DNA of 64,000 nucleotides. It comes from Prillingera fragicola. Lineage: Eukaryota > Basidiomycota > Tremellomycetes > Trichosporonales > Trichosporonaceae. Below are positions 53,557 to 62,881 of the stretch, piece by piece. The position numbers were made by a program, and so were the translations under genes. Where the stretch lies: NCBI GenBank assembly GCA_002335605.1, contig BEDY01000006.1, positions 682,001-746,000 on the forward strand, in the 5' to 3' direction. The first letter of the stretch is position 1. Each line of letters starts with the position of its first letter. The notes under the pieces were generated by a model. That model was not told where the DNA came from. It made no database searches and saw only the letters and a program-made list of their open reading frames with translations.

Positions 53557-56115
53557 ATGAGGAAAATGGCAAGCGGAGGATCAGGACCGTCACGCATGCC
53601 TCCAGGACCGCCGCCAGGGGGTCCTACGAGTCGAGCTCCTCCCGGTCCACCTCCAGGAGGTCCTGGGTACGTCCTCACTCGTTGGCCTGTTCATGTCACT
53701 AACAACCATAGAGGTGCTGCTGTTGGACAGTATGGCATTCCACTGCAGGGTTATCCCGGTGTGACTATGCCCATGCAGTTTCCACCAGCAGCCATGCCCA
53801 ACTTTGCGCCACCCTTGCCTCCTGGATGGAGTGAGCACCGAGGTGAGCTAACACGTCGACGAGCAGAGGCGGCGAACCTAACCCAACACCAGCCCCTGAC
53901 GGTGTAACCCCCTACTTCTACAACTCGCAGACCAAAGAGTCAACTTATGTGCGTCCGACTGCGGTTGCAGCAGCAGCTCCTGTAACCGCTGCGGTGCCCG
54001 AGAAGAAGAAGAAAAAGGAAAAGGCCAAGAACAAGGTGCCGATCCCTGATACAGAGTGGACACGCGTGACTACCAACGAAGGAAATGTCTTTTACTTCCA
54101 CAAGGAGACCAAGCGCTCGGAGTGGACTGTCCCCGAGGAGATCGCCGAGGCCGTTGCCGCTTTTGAGGCGGAGGAGAAGAGGGAAAAGGAGGAGCAGGAG
54201 AAGGAGGAACGACTGGAGCGGCTGCGCGAGCAGGAGCGCGTTCGTGCCGAAGTCGAGGCTGAACGGAAACGGAAAGCGGATCTGGCTGCTGAGCGGAAAC
54301 GCAAAGCGGCCGAGGAGGCCGATGCCCCTGGCGCCAAGGTCGCTCGCAAGGAGGAGAAGGACGAGGACGACGAGCAGTACGCGCCTAAAGGCGACGGTGA
54401 TGACGAAGAGTGGATGAAGGCAGTGGCGGCCGAGTTTGCCGAGTCTGACGCCAATGCGGCGGCGGTTGCTGCCAAGGAGGAACAGGATGCCAAGGATGCC
54501 GAAGAGGCAGCAGCGAAAAAGGTGTTCGCGGCGCCTTCAAAGGTCAACGTCTCGCCCGAGGAAGGTCGTGCGCTTTTCAAGGTGAGTCTTTACGTTGTCG
54601 AGGGAGGCTAACAGGGCAGGCGCTTCTCATTGAGAAGGACATTTCTCCGTTTGCACCTTGGGACCAGTCGCTGCCTCTATTCATCAACGACCCGCGCTAC
54701 GTGCTTCTTCCTTCGATGAAGGAACGTCAAAATGTGTATGAGGAGTACTGCCGCGACGCAGGACGAGCTCGCCGTCTGAAGAAGGAGCCTGCAGCTGCTT
54801 CATCCACTGAGAAGAAGGCCGACCCGGAACGCGAGTACCGTGCGATGCTCCGTGACGAGGTGACCTCGACCCGCACGCGCTGGGATGACTTCCGTCGCAA
54901 GTGGAAGAAGGACAAGCGGTTCTACAGCTTTGGCCGTGACGACAGGGAACGTGAGAAGATGTTCAAGACGCACTTGCGCGAACTGGGAGAGCGTAAGCGT
55001 GCCGATGCGCAGCGTGCGGAAATCGACTTCTTTGAGTTGCTCAAGGAGATAGACGTTCTTCCCGGATCGGCCTGGGTGCAGATCAAGAAGACCATCAGCC
55101 ACGACCCGCGCTACGACGCTGTGGGATCCAGTTCGTTGCGTGAGGAGCTATTCAACAACCATCTGAAGAAACTGGCTTCTGGAGGCAGCAAGCATGAGAC
55201 GGCCGAGGAGGCCGCGGAGCGCAAGCTTCGCGAGCGCAAGGAGAAGCAGCAGGCCAGCCTTCGCGAGCGCGAGAGTAAGGTCCGCGTGCAGCAGCAGCAG
55301 GTCACGGAAGACGTTACCAAGAGCCGTGCTGGAGCTGGCCGTGAGGAGGGTGAGCGTCTCTTTGGCAGTCTGCTAGTAGACGTCGTCCGCGACTACGACA
55401 TGTCATGGCCCGACGCTCAGCAGATTCTTCAGCAGGACAAGCGCTTCAATCACCCATCTTTGCGACCTGGCGACAAGCAGCGTCTTTTCGAAGGCCATGT
55501 TGGTCGACTTGGTGCCAAGAAGTCGAACGCCCTTCACTCGCTCTTTGCCGCCAACGCACCCGCACTCGACACCCCCTTCGACACGGTCTATAACGCTATT
55601 GCCGACGATCCGCTCGTCGCTCGTCTTAGTCTAACCATTGACACGCTCGAGGAGCGCTTCAACGCATGGCACCGCGCACGTGATGACCAAGCTCGTCGCG
55701 AATTTAGCGAGCTTCTGGGCGAGAATTCGTTTGTGGAGTTCTGGGGCCGCATGCGCAAGAAGACGCTCGACGAGGCTGCCAGCAAGATCAAGGAGCACGA
55801 CGAGCGTGATGAGGGAGAGGGTATCGGGGAGGGTGGTGCGGCCGACATCACTGCTCTCGCCAAGCAGATTGACCTCAACGAGATCAAGGTGGTGCTTCGT
55901 GTAAGTTGAACCCATGTTCGCCGGCTGGCTGCTAACCCGTCAGCGCGACAAGCGATATCGCCAGTTTGACCACATTCCCGAGATGCGTGAGAAGTGGCTG
56001 AGGGTAAGTTGGCCTCTTTGCGTAGTTCGGGCCGTGGCTGACTTAACAGGACTATCTTGAGAACATGAAAGGCTCCGAGGGCTCCGAGACCATTCATCAA
56101 GTGGGTGGGTACTAG
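53557..56115 (+). CDS. WW and FF-domain protein, TCERG1/Dre4/Urn1 type
   Basis: Links transcription elongation and pre-mRNA splicing in the families it resembles. Six exons, 53557-53666, 53712-53842, 53893-54581, 54620-55900, 55944-56003 and 56050-56115, give 778 residues. A Gly/Pro-rich N-terminus precedes one WW domain (LPPGWSEHRAPDG...PYFYNSQTKEST, about residues 68-100, with the second Trp replaced by Tyr) and a second (EWTRVTTNEGNVFYFHKETK, about 140-170, with both Trp). A charged coiled coil leads to tandem FF domains from about residue 305; the first reads FKALLIEKDISPFAPWDQSL, later ones DDFRRKWKKDKRFYSFGRDD and WVQIKKTISHDPRYDAVGSS. The set of two WW and several FF domains could also be Prp40, but the spacing and sequence fit TCERG1-like better. 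ATG 53566 is an alternative start. Confidence 0.9.
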
Positions 56116-56150
56116 ACGCACATTGCAATGCATGGTATCAATAGACGCAT
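56116..56150. other. 35-bp gap between convergent stop codons
   Basis: Only 35 bp separate the stop codons of the WW/FF gene (+) and the zinc-knuckle gene (-). Each transcript's 3' untranslated region must therefore run into the other gene's coding DNA. Confidence 0.7.
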
Positions 56151-57598
56151 CTATAGACGAAGACGGTCGAGGGGGATGGGACAGGCCGAGGAGAAGGCCC
56201 TCAGACGTTCGGAGTCGAAACGATCGTTGTCGTAGTCTGCCCAGCGTCGTGGGGGAAGGGCAGGCGGCGCTCCAGGAGGCGATGGAGGGGGAGATTGTAA
56301 TGGTGGTGGCGGCGGGGGCGGGGGCGGGGGCGGAGAATGCGATGGCGATTGCGGCAGAGGAGGTGGACATGGAATCGCAATAGGGGGTGCCGATGGACCA
56401 CGTGGTGATTGGGACTGATCGTCTTCGTCTTCGGAGTGGGGAACCTCGGACTTGAATTCACAGAGTCTGGATCGACCGAGAGAACAGGTTGGCAAGTCAC
56501 TGTCAGTTGTGCCCCTGCCAGGCTCAGACTCTTCATCGCTCAGTCCACCACCAAACACTTGAAGCTCAGAGTCATCGCTCATAGCGTCATCGGGTGATGT
56601 AGCCTCAATACGACGCACGACTTCGTCCATTGGATCTTGACATCAGCTAAGCTACTGGCTACACGCTCACCATCACGCGAGACCCAGCCAGGAGGGTAGC
56701 CCCACTCCAACATGTTGTCGATCCATGGCCAGTCGCCTGAATGCCGAATACGGGCAGCGTAACGGCGGGCGTCGGCGATGTCGCGAGGATCCATGTCCCT
56801 CTCCCCCCGAGCCGCCTCGTCGGCATGGTCGAGGACAGCGTCGGCCAGGGTTGAACTGATACGACCCGGCCGGAACAACTTTGCCAGCTCAAGACGCCGC
56901 GAGCGCTCAGCATCCGTATCACCGCTTGCCAGATATGCACGCAGGGTGGTCACTGCTGCCGCTGGCATCATATTGTCTTGTCGGTGGCGCCACACGCGAT
57001 GGATTGCAGAACGAAGCGCCGGGTCAGACCGTTTCGGACATTGCTGAGCCTTATGACCTGGCTCCAAGCAGTTCCAGCAGCGAGTTCTGCATGTCAGTCT
57101 AAGCGATATTAGCTTAACTCACCTGATCCAGCTCGATTCCATCAGTTCGCCGTTGCCAGCGTACAGCACCTCATCATCATTTCCCCCAGCAACTTGCCCA
57201 ATCACGTCAATTGCCCAGTCTCCCTCCTCACCAGGGCCAGGTAGCGGTCCCAGTCCCATTGGTTGTTCCGTGCAAGCCACGAAGGTGCGGCGCAGGATGC
57301 GAACATAGTCGTCTTCCTCGACCGCCGTTAAATCTGCGTCTTTATTGAGAAGTGAGCTGTCCAGTTGCAGCCAAAAGACCCCGGCTCGTTGCCTCCAAGG
57401 CCGTTGCTCCTCCTGTTTTTCACTTGGTTCTGTCTCTCCCTCGCCATCTTCATCTTGATTGTCGTGATTCTCTTCATTAGCAACCTCCGTGGCCTTCTCC
57501 AGCCGGTCCTTACGCGGCGCCGACGCAAAGTTTAGGACCGACTTGTAGGGTTGGAAGCGTCTGGCTGCTCGGTTTGTTCGAGACGACTCTCGCGCCAT
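56151..57598 (-). CDS. CCHC zinc-knuckle protein, PSP-like, polyproline tail
   Basis: Three exons on the minus strand, 57123-57598, 56671-57086 and 56151-56635, give 458 residues. A perfect CCHC knuckle (CWNCLEPGHKAQQC, Cys-x2-Cys-x4-His-x4-Cys) spans the first join at about residues 162-175. The following helical part contains LFRPGRISSTLADAVLDHAD and WPWIDNMLEWGYPPGW; the Pro-Pro-Gly-Trp end resembles the PSP motif of ZCCHC8/SF3B2-like RNA-processing proteins. The C-terminal third is acidic, then very Pro-rich with an uninterrupted proline run near residue 400. The chosen ATG (57598) lies inside the 3' coding end of the glutaredoxin-like gene on the same strand, overlapping it by 67 nt. No later Met exists for about 120 residues, so either the overlap is real or an upstream exon is missed. 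Confidence 0.78.
56301..56334 (+). repeat. G-tract repeat, possible quadruplex
   Basis: The plus strand has GGTGGTGGCGGC followed by three GGGGGC units and GG. It lies within the polyproline codons of the minus-strand zinc-knuckle gene, so the G-rich strand is the template for its transcription. Three G5 tracts plus GG pairs make a quadruplex plausible. Confidence 0.65.
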
Positions 57599-58015
57599 TC
57601 GTCAAGAACGCGCTGAAGCTCGGGGCGGTCAATACGGTGCTTCTGGACGCGTTTATCGTCCAGGTGAAGAACGGGCTGAAGGATCAACGTCATTCCGGAG
57701 CGTATGTTCTCCAGAAGACCCAAGCTTCACGCATGCGAGTAGGGCCATCAGCTGTGCGTACTCACAATATCGTACTGATAAAGCCTGCGCCAGCGCTTGG
57801 CGTCACGCGCTTCGGTACCAGCCGGGGGATCGCGAATGTTCCAAAGGACAAGCTCAAATGGATGGCTCTGACGGAGAATGGCGAGCTCCTCTTTGGCGAC
57901 CTGGGGGGGTCAGACTAGGCCTGCATGCACCGCACTGTAAACCTACCTCACAAAGAGAGCATTCTTTGCCTCCAGTGAAGAGGGTCAGGCGAGGGAGGGG
58001 AATCCTGGGAGGCAT
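57532..58015 (-). CDS. Glutaredoxin-like protein (DUF836/C5orf63 type)
   Basis: Small thioredoxin-fold protein. Three exons on the minus strand, 57947-58015, 57766-57900 and 57532-57675, give 115 residues. Strand 1 and the active site read LTLFTGGKECSLCEVAKEEL, with a Cys-x-x-Cys motif (Cys-Ser-Leu-Cys) at about residues 19-22. The cis-proline segment is YQYDIPVLHLDDKRVQKHRI (about 66-85), the hallmark of the DUF836 family (yeast YDR286C, human C5orf63). Whether it is redox-active or an iron-sulfur helper is not known from sequence. The start faces the Rad60-like gene 140 bp away. Its last 67 nt overlap the start of the zinc-knuckle gene in another frame. Confidence 0.85.
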
Positions 58016-58155
58016 ATGGGATGATGGGCAACGGAGGAAGCTCGGAAGCAAGATTACTGCAGACCAAACCCTGCGCGAAAAGAACAATCAACCGGTGTCA
58101 ACAAACTCCTGTCACCGTTGTACTCTTTCCCACCGACGACTTGGTTGCCACCGGC
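58016..58155. promoter_or_regulatory. Short bidirectional promoter, glutaredoxin-like / Rad60-like
   Basis: Spacer of 140 bp between two divergent ATGs. The plus frame is open back to 58021, so the plus start could lie further upstream and make the spacer even shorter. No recognisable core element is seen. Confidence 0.5.
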
Positions 58156-59618
58156 ATGGCGTCCTCAAGCTCTAAAATCGGCGACAAGGTCGCAGTTCCT
58201 CCTCCAGTGGACTCGGATGAGGATGAGGACGACTTCTTTGTGATACGAAGGCGACCAGTCGCGAAAGCACCACCACCTGCACCTCGGCCAACCAGTACGC
58301 CCCAATGCCCTGTCATTGCTGACTTGGCAGCGGTCACTAGTGCAGACATAGTTCTTCTGAGCTCCGGATCTGAGAGCGAGGAAAGTCCCAGAAAGAAGAA
58401 GCAGAAGCCGAGGGCGACTCCTGTGAAGAGCACAGCGACGAGGACAAGTGCCAGGGCGTCCTCCACCGAGAGCTCTAGCCAGCGACACCGACGAGGGCCA
58501 TCGGCGGAGACTTCTAGCTATCGTCGGCGGCGAGGTGATACTGCAGAGAGGGCACATGGGTTTGGAACTGCCGCCGAGCCACTGTGAGTTTGGTACTCGG
58601 AGGAAAGCTGAGACGATAGGCTCCTGTCAGACGACATGGACGACACTGAGAAACGATCTGCTCCGTCAACCCGCCGACGAGTTGACAAGTCTCCCGATCT
58701 CACACCGCCTCCTGAGCTTCCAGAAGACACTATGGATCGTATCAAGCAGGTCATGCAGTAAGTTCATGCTGCCCAGACGTGGTCTGACGCTCCAGGGGTC
58801 TGTCCGGGCACGACGAACGGGAGGCAGTGGTTGTGCTTTCGGACTCCGAGCCAGAGGTCGTCGCAGGTCCACCCCCTGTATCAAGTCGCGGGCAAAAGGT
58901 CTCTATCAAAGTTAGGATGGTAGCAGACCCCGAACGCAAACGCAAACGCTCCAGCGAAACAGCAATTCGTGCCTATGAGAAGTTGCGACACTTTGAGCTC
59001 TTCTCCGTATGACTCTATGGTGTCCGCAGCTGACAGCAGAACGATCCAATTTCGATGGTGCTCTCTGCTCTGGCCGACCGTATGGAGAAGCTGCCTGAGG
59101 ATCTTCTTCTCGTGTACGATAACATTCGCATCTTCTCCACGAGCCGTACACCTTCAGATCTGGGCATTATTGGCTCGGCAGAGATGGGTGAGAGTGCCGG
59201 TGCCCGTGTGTGACTTCAGCTGACATTATACTTAGAGGGCTACGAGCTGTCAACATGGGAGGCCGTTCAAGAGGAGAAGCGCAAAGCCCGGTTGAATCTG
59301 TACTTCAATGAAGAGCCCTCATCGCCTGTTGCAGGTCCATCCGGAGAGGGGCCGAGCAGCCCACCACCTGTCGCGGCTGCCGCGGCACCAATCGACCGAG
59401 TGCGTCTGCGACTCCGAGGTGCAGCTGGCGAGGTGGCATTTGCAGCTGGCAAGAGCACCAAAGTGTCTACAATCTGCCGTTACTACTGCAGCAAGTTCAA
59501 CCTCGACATGGAGTCGGCCGATAAGATGAAGCTCATGTTTGACGGAGAAGGATTCGGCGGAGAGTCATCAGTGGAGGATATGGAGCTGGAGAATGGAGAT
59601 TTGGTGGACGTCGAGTAA
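58156..59618 (+). CDS. Rad60/Esc2-like protein with SUMO-like domain
   Basis: Genome-stability factor related to fission yeast Rad60, yeast Esc2 and mammalian NIP45. Five exons, 58156-58583, 58620-58757, 58796-59006, 59040-59187 and 59236-59618, give 435 residues. The N-terminal part is disordered, with acidic/hydrophobic stretches that look like SUMO-interacting motifs (DIVLLSSGSESEE; EAVVVLSDSEPE). A first SUMO-like domain is suggested by KVSIKVRMVADPERKRKRSS to YEKLRHFELFS and then RIFSTSRTPSDLGI. The C-terminal Rad60-SLD is clearer: DRVRLRLRGAAGEVAFA through KMKLMFDGEGFGGESSVED, ending ELENGDLVDVE. The last Asp/Glu-Asn-Gly-Asp-x-Val-Asp pattern is family-typical. Start chosen at MASSSSKIGD; ATG 58021 is in frame but too near the divergent gene. 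Confidence 0.88.
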
Positions 59619-59701
59619 AATCGAAAGTGGTATCATGTAGCTAGTGATTGTACCATATGGATTGATTGGGCATTTGGCAAGCTGCTGCGAGCTTTCGCGC
59701 T

Positions 59702-60389
59702 TTAGTTCATTATCTCATCAAGAACGTCCATGAGACCGGGAGTAGCTGCCTCCTCAGCGGCCTTTGCCGCGGCGGCAGCCTGGTCGGCACCAGGAAGGGG
59801 GTGGGAAGGGTCGACGAGAGGACGGATAGCAGCACTGAGCTCGGCAGGTTTCACACCAAGAGCCTGGGCAAGCTTCCAAATCTGGTCCTGCACAGTCTCC
59901 TGCTTGGGTGCGCCCTGAGCTCGTCAGCCAAGTCGCGGTGACGGGAACTCACTCCGCGCGATCCGGCGGTTCCTGCGGCGTTGTTGTTCTTGATGGCCAG
60001 CTTCTCAACATCTCCTGCGTTGGTAGCAGGCTGCAGAGGTGGGCGAGCCCCGGTCATGAGGTTCCAGTATCCACCGGCATCCTCGGCCCAGACGGTAAAG
60101 CGCCAGATGTAGAAGGCTACCAGTGCCACAAGTCCTAGAACGATGTAGTTGATACTGAGCGGTCAGTGACAATGTATGTGCCCAAGGACACAGCTTACAC
60201 GCGGCGGAGAGGGGTGTCAGCCAGAGGAGGCTTGACGTCCGGCTTGTTGGGGGCGACCGCGGGTTCGGGGTTGACTTGGCTGAGCGACGAACTTGATGTT
60301 AGCCACAAAGTGCCACTACGACCTCACGGGTTGGTGCTCTCGGCCGCAGCCTTGCGCTGGCGAGTTCCGGTAGCGTCTGGGGCTGACAT
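59702..60389 (-). CDS. Single-helix membrane protein of unknown function
   Basis: Four exons on the minus strand, 60328-60389, 60199-60291, 59953-60154 and 59702-59914, give 189 residues. A short Pro/Ala-rich N-terminus precedes one hydrophobic helix (YIVLGLVALVAFYIWRFTVW, about residues 55-75). Then come an aromatic GGYWNLMTGARPP segment, a spacer, and a C-terminal helical part (DQIWKLAQALGVKPAELSAA) ending in Ala-rich helix and LMDVLDEIMN. It looks like a tail-out ER or mitochondrial adaptor, but I know no family for it. All phases close and the 3' end is 83 bp from the Rad60-like gene's stop. Confidence 0.75.
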
Positions 60390-60908
60390 TGTGAAATCCT
60401 TGTGGAAGAGATGATGGAAGGACAGAGGATGAAAAGCAAACAGGTAAAGATAGACTTTGGGCATGCATCCATCCATGACGGAACACACAGCAGCGCGGGT
60501 GACCATTCATGACGTCAGTAGTCTGCAGTTTCATCATATTACGTGTCATTCGTATGGGCTCTTAGGTCGGACTGGTATCAATTTGCCACCCGAGTTGCGT
60601 GCCGAGTCGTCGGCGTCACATGGCCGGCATGCACCCACCGTTCCCTCGCACCCAACACGCGCAATCGTCTGTCATTGTCTTCACCAAGGTCTCCCAGCTC
60701 GTACAGTGCAAGATAATCCAACGGGACGACTTGACATCAGACACGTAGGCGTCACGGCTTGTGTACTTTGGCATCCGCACGCCGCGCGCACACACTTTAT
60801 CGGCAGCTCAAGCCACAGTAGTGTCTCTTAAGTTCTTCCGGCACTCGACCTCTAAGGCGCCTCAACGCGCCCTCTTCTCAGCTTTGGCTCTCGCTCTATT
60901 ACCCCATC
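60390..60908. promoter_or_regulatory. Divergent spacer
   Basis: Spacer of 519 bp between the single-helix protein (-) and the DUF1776-like gene (+). Its right half is moderately C-rich. No repeat or motif of note. Confidence 0.45.
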
Positions 60909-62556
60909 ATGCCTCTCGACCTTTCGCAAATGCTTGACCAGCTCGAGGACTGGCTCGAAGCTCAGGTGCCTCACAACATACATGAGCTCCCAGGCAAGAT
61001 GCTCGAGACTGTTGAACGCGTCTCGAATGAGCTCTGTGAGTGGCCACCAGCCCAAGTGGTCGTCGCTAATTACCTCACAGTCGAGACTCTCAACATGCAC
61101 GGGCCCCCTTCCATCTCGATACCATTCCCTCCGTTTGGTAAGGAGGCGGCACCCGCCTTGCCCCCGCCGCCACCTCCGTCGTTTGCGAGCACTGCGTGCA
61201 CCCGCGTCGAGAAGGTTGCTCGCAGGCACCCGTACGCTGTCAGCGCCGGAACGGTATTGGCTGTCACGGTCGGCATTGGTATGGTGGGCCTCGCAACTGG
61301 TGTCGGAGTCTTTGCGCCGTATGGTCGTGAATGGCGACTGCGCCGCAAGTTTGGCAGCCGTGGCGTCGTCGAGGATGGCATGCTCAAGGAGGCTATTGGT
61401 ACGACCAAGTGTGAAGCCAATACTGACTGGTACAGTGATTCTGGCGCCATCTCCCACGCCCCCTCTGCTTGTTCCCCTGACTGCCTCGCTCCTCAAGGCT
61501 GGCTACATTGTCATTGTCGCTGTGCCCCATGTCAAGGAGGCCGAGTCTCTTGAGCGCCGCCTCAGCGGCCTCAACGAAAAGGCAGCCCTGCGTGTGCTCA
61601 TCTACGACACTGAGGACCCGACTACTTTCCCTCCCTTCCACCGTTCGCTACTTGCCACCTTGACTCTTCGCTTCCCGGCGTCAGAGCAGTTCTCTAGTGG
61701 TGGAGACCCGTACAACCCCCAGCCTGCCCACATCCCTCACATTCACGCCTACATCTCGCTGTACGCCCTTAACCCGGCGCCGCCCGCGCAGCCAGGTGCA
61801 CTCCCTGCGCTACCCACTCTCTTGACTCCCGGGCCATCTGGCAAGACCCCGTTGCTGTTAACTCTCTACCCCTCGACCGCGGTCCTCACTACCCCGGACA
61901 CATTTGCCAGCCAGGTCTTGACCACGAATCACGAGTTGCTTGGTGCCAATCTTGCCGCCATGACCAACGCTCGCGTGGTTTCCGTCTACCTCGGCAATGT
62001 CAACCTCCCCTCTCTTCCCAGCATCATCACAGAGGGACGTGCGCTGTCACGCCGTGAACTTGCTCGCCAGCGGTTGCTAGAGTCGACCACCTCGGCGACG
62101 GCAACGATGTCGGTGCTGAAGGACCTGTTCACGGGCAGCGTGTGGTCTCTATATCGCCGGATTGCGGGAACACTGGGTGTTGGAGCCGCTTCGCGCGAGT
62201 ATATTACCTTTGAGTCACGACTTTTGAGCATCCTCAAGTCGAGGTGTGGTACTCGTTACCACGTTGGCCAACGCTCGTGGTTGCCGGGTACACTGGCTTG
62301 CATTCCCCCAAGGATTCTTCCTCGTGTCCTGGCTCTTCTACCTGCCCTTCCTTCGGAGACTGGACCCGCTCCGGTTCCTCCTCCCAAGGTGTACTCGACG
62401 ACAAGTCGCTCGGCACCTACGTCGCACTCGACCTCGAGCAGCGACCACGAGGGCGGCGAGGACCTCGTGTCGTCCATCCACACTGCCGGGACTGCCCAAT
62501 CGTCAGCAGACAGCAGTGGTCTTGACGGAAGCTGGGTGGGTTTGGAGTCGCAGTAG
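60909..62556 (+). CDS. DUF1776-like fungal protein
   Basis: Two exons, 60909-61398 and 61436-62556, with the join at GCT ATT G|TG (GTACGA donor, TACAG acceptor); product 536 residues. An N-terminal helical part (LSQMLDQLEDWLEAQVPHNI) is followed by a hydrophobic segment with many glycines (VLAVTVGIGMVGLATGVGVFAP, about residues 116-137). The second exon has a Rossmann-like beginning (LLVPLTASLLKAGYIVIVAV) and conserved-looking blocks ASQVLTTNHELLGANLAAMT and ITFESRLLSILKSR near the end. The layout matches the fungal DUF1776 family, which has a short-chain dehydrogenase-like fold without known activity. The tail is Ser/Thr-rich. Confidence 0.75.
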
Positions 62557-62881
62557 GAGTAGAGGCGATATCATCTGTACAACTGTATGCACTTTTCCGA
62601 GCAAGTTTTGCGCTGTTGCAGGCGCGGTTGGGTCATGTAGCGAGACATACCGGTACAAGTACAGATTCAGAGTGGCAAGGGACCAGAAGATTCAGGGCCA
62701 CCCAACGCGTCGAAATGACGGTGCTTCGAATTCGACGCGCTTCACAACCTTTGGCCACCAACATCATTTATCCTCTGAGCAATCCCTCTTCTCATCCCCA
62801 GCCCTTGCCCTCAGTCTCTATGCAGTCAGGCAGCTGGTGAATTTCCTTGCTTGGGACCTGCCTCTCGGACCAACAAGCAGC
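62557..62881. promoter_or_regulatory. Spacer before the last gene
   Basis: Spacer of 325 bp between two plus-strand genes. It must carry a 3' end and a promoter. An AT-richer stretch near 62760-62775 and CT-rich DNA near 62780-62820 are the only features. Confidence 0.4.

Noticed and set aside
57574..57918. Plus-strand frame of 114 codons that looks protein-like
   Set aside because: It is the complement of exons 2 and 3 of the glutaredoxin-like gene, whose CxxC and cis-Pro motifs on the minus strand are clear.
60852..61496. Minus-strand frame of 214 codons
   Set aside because: Antisense to exon 1 of the DUF1776-like gene and without motifs.
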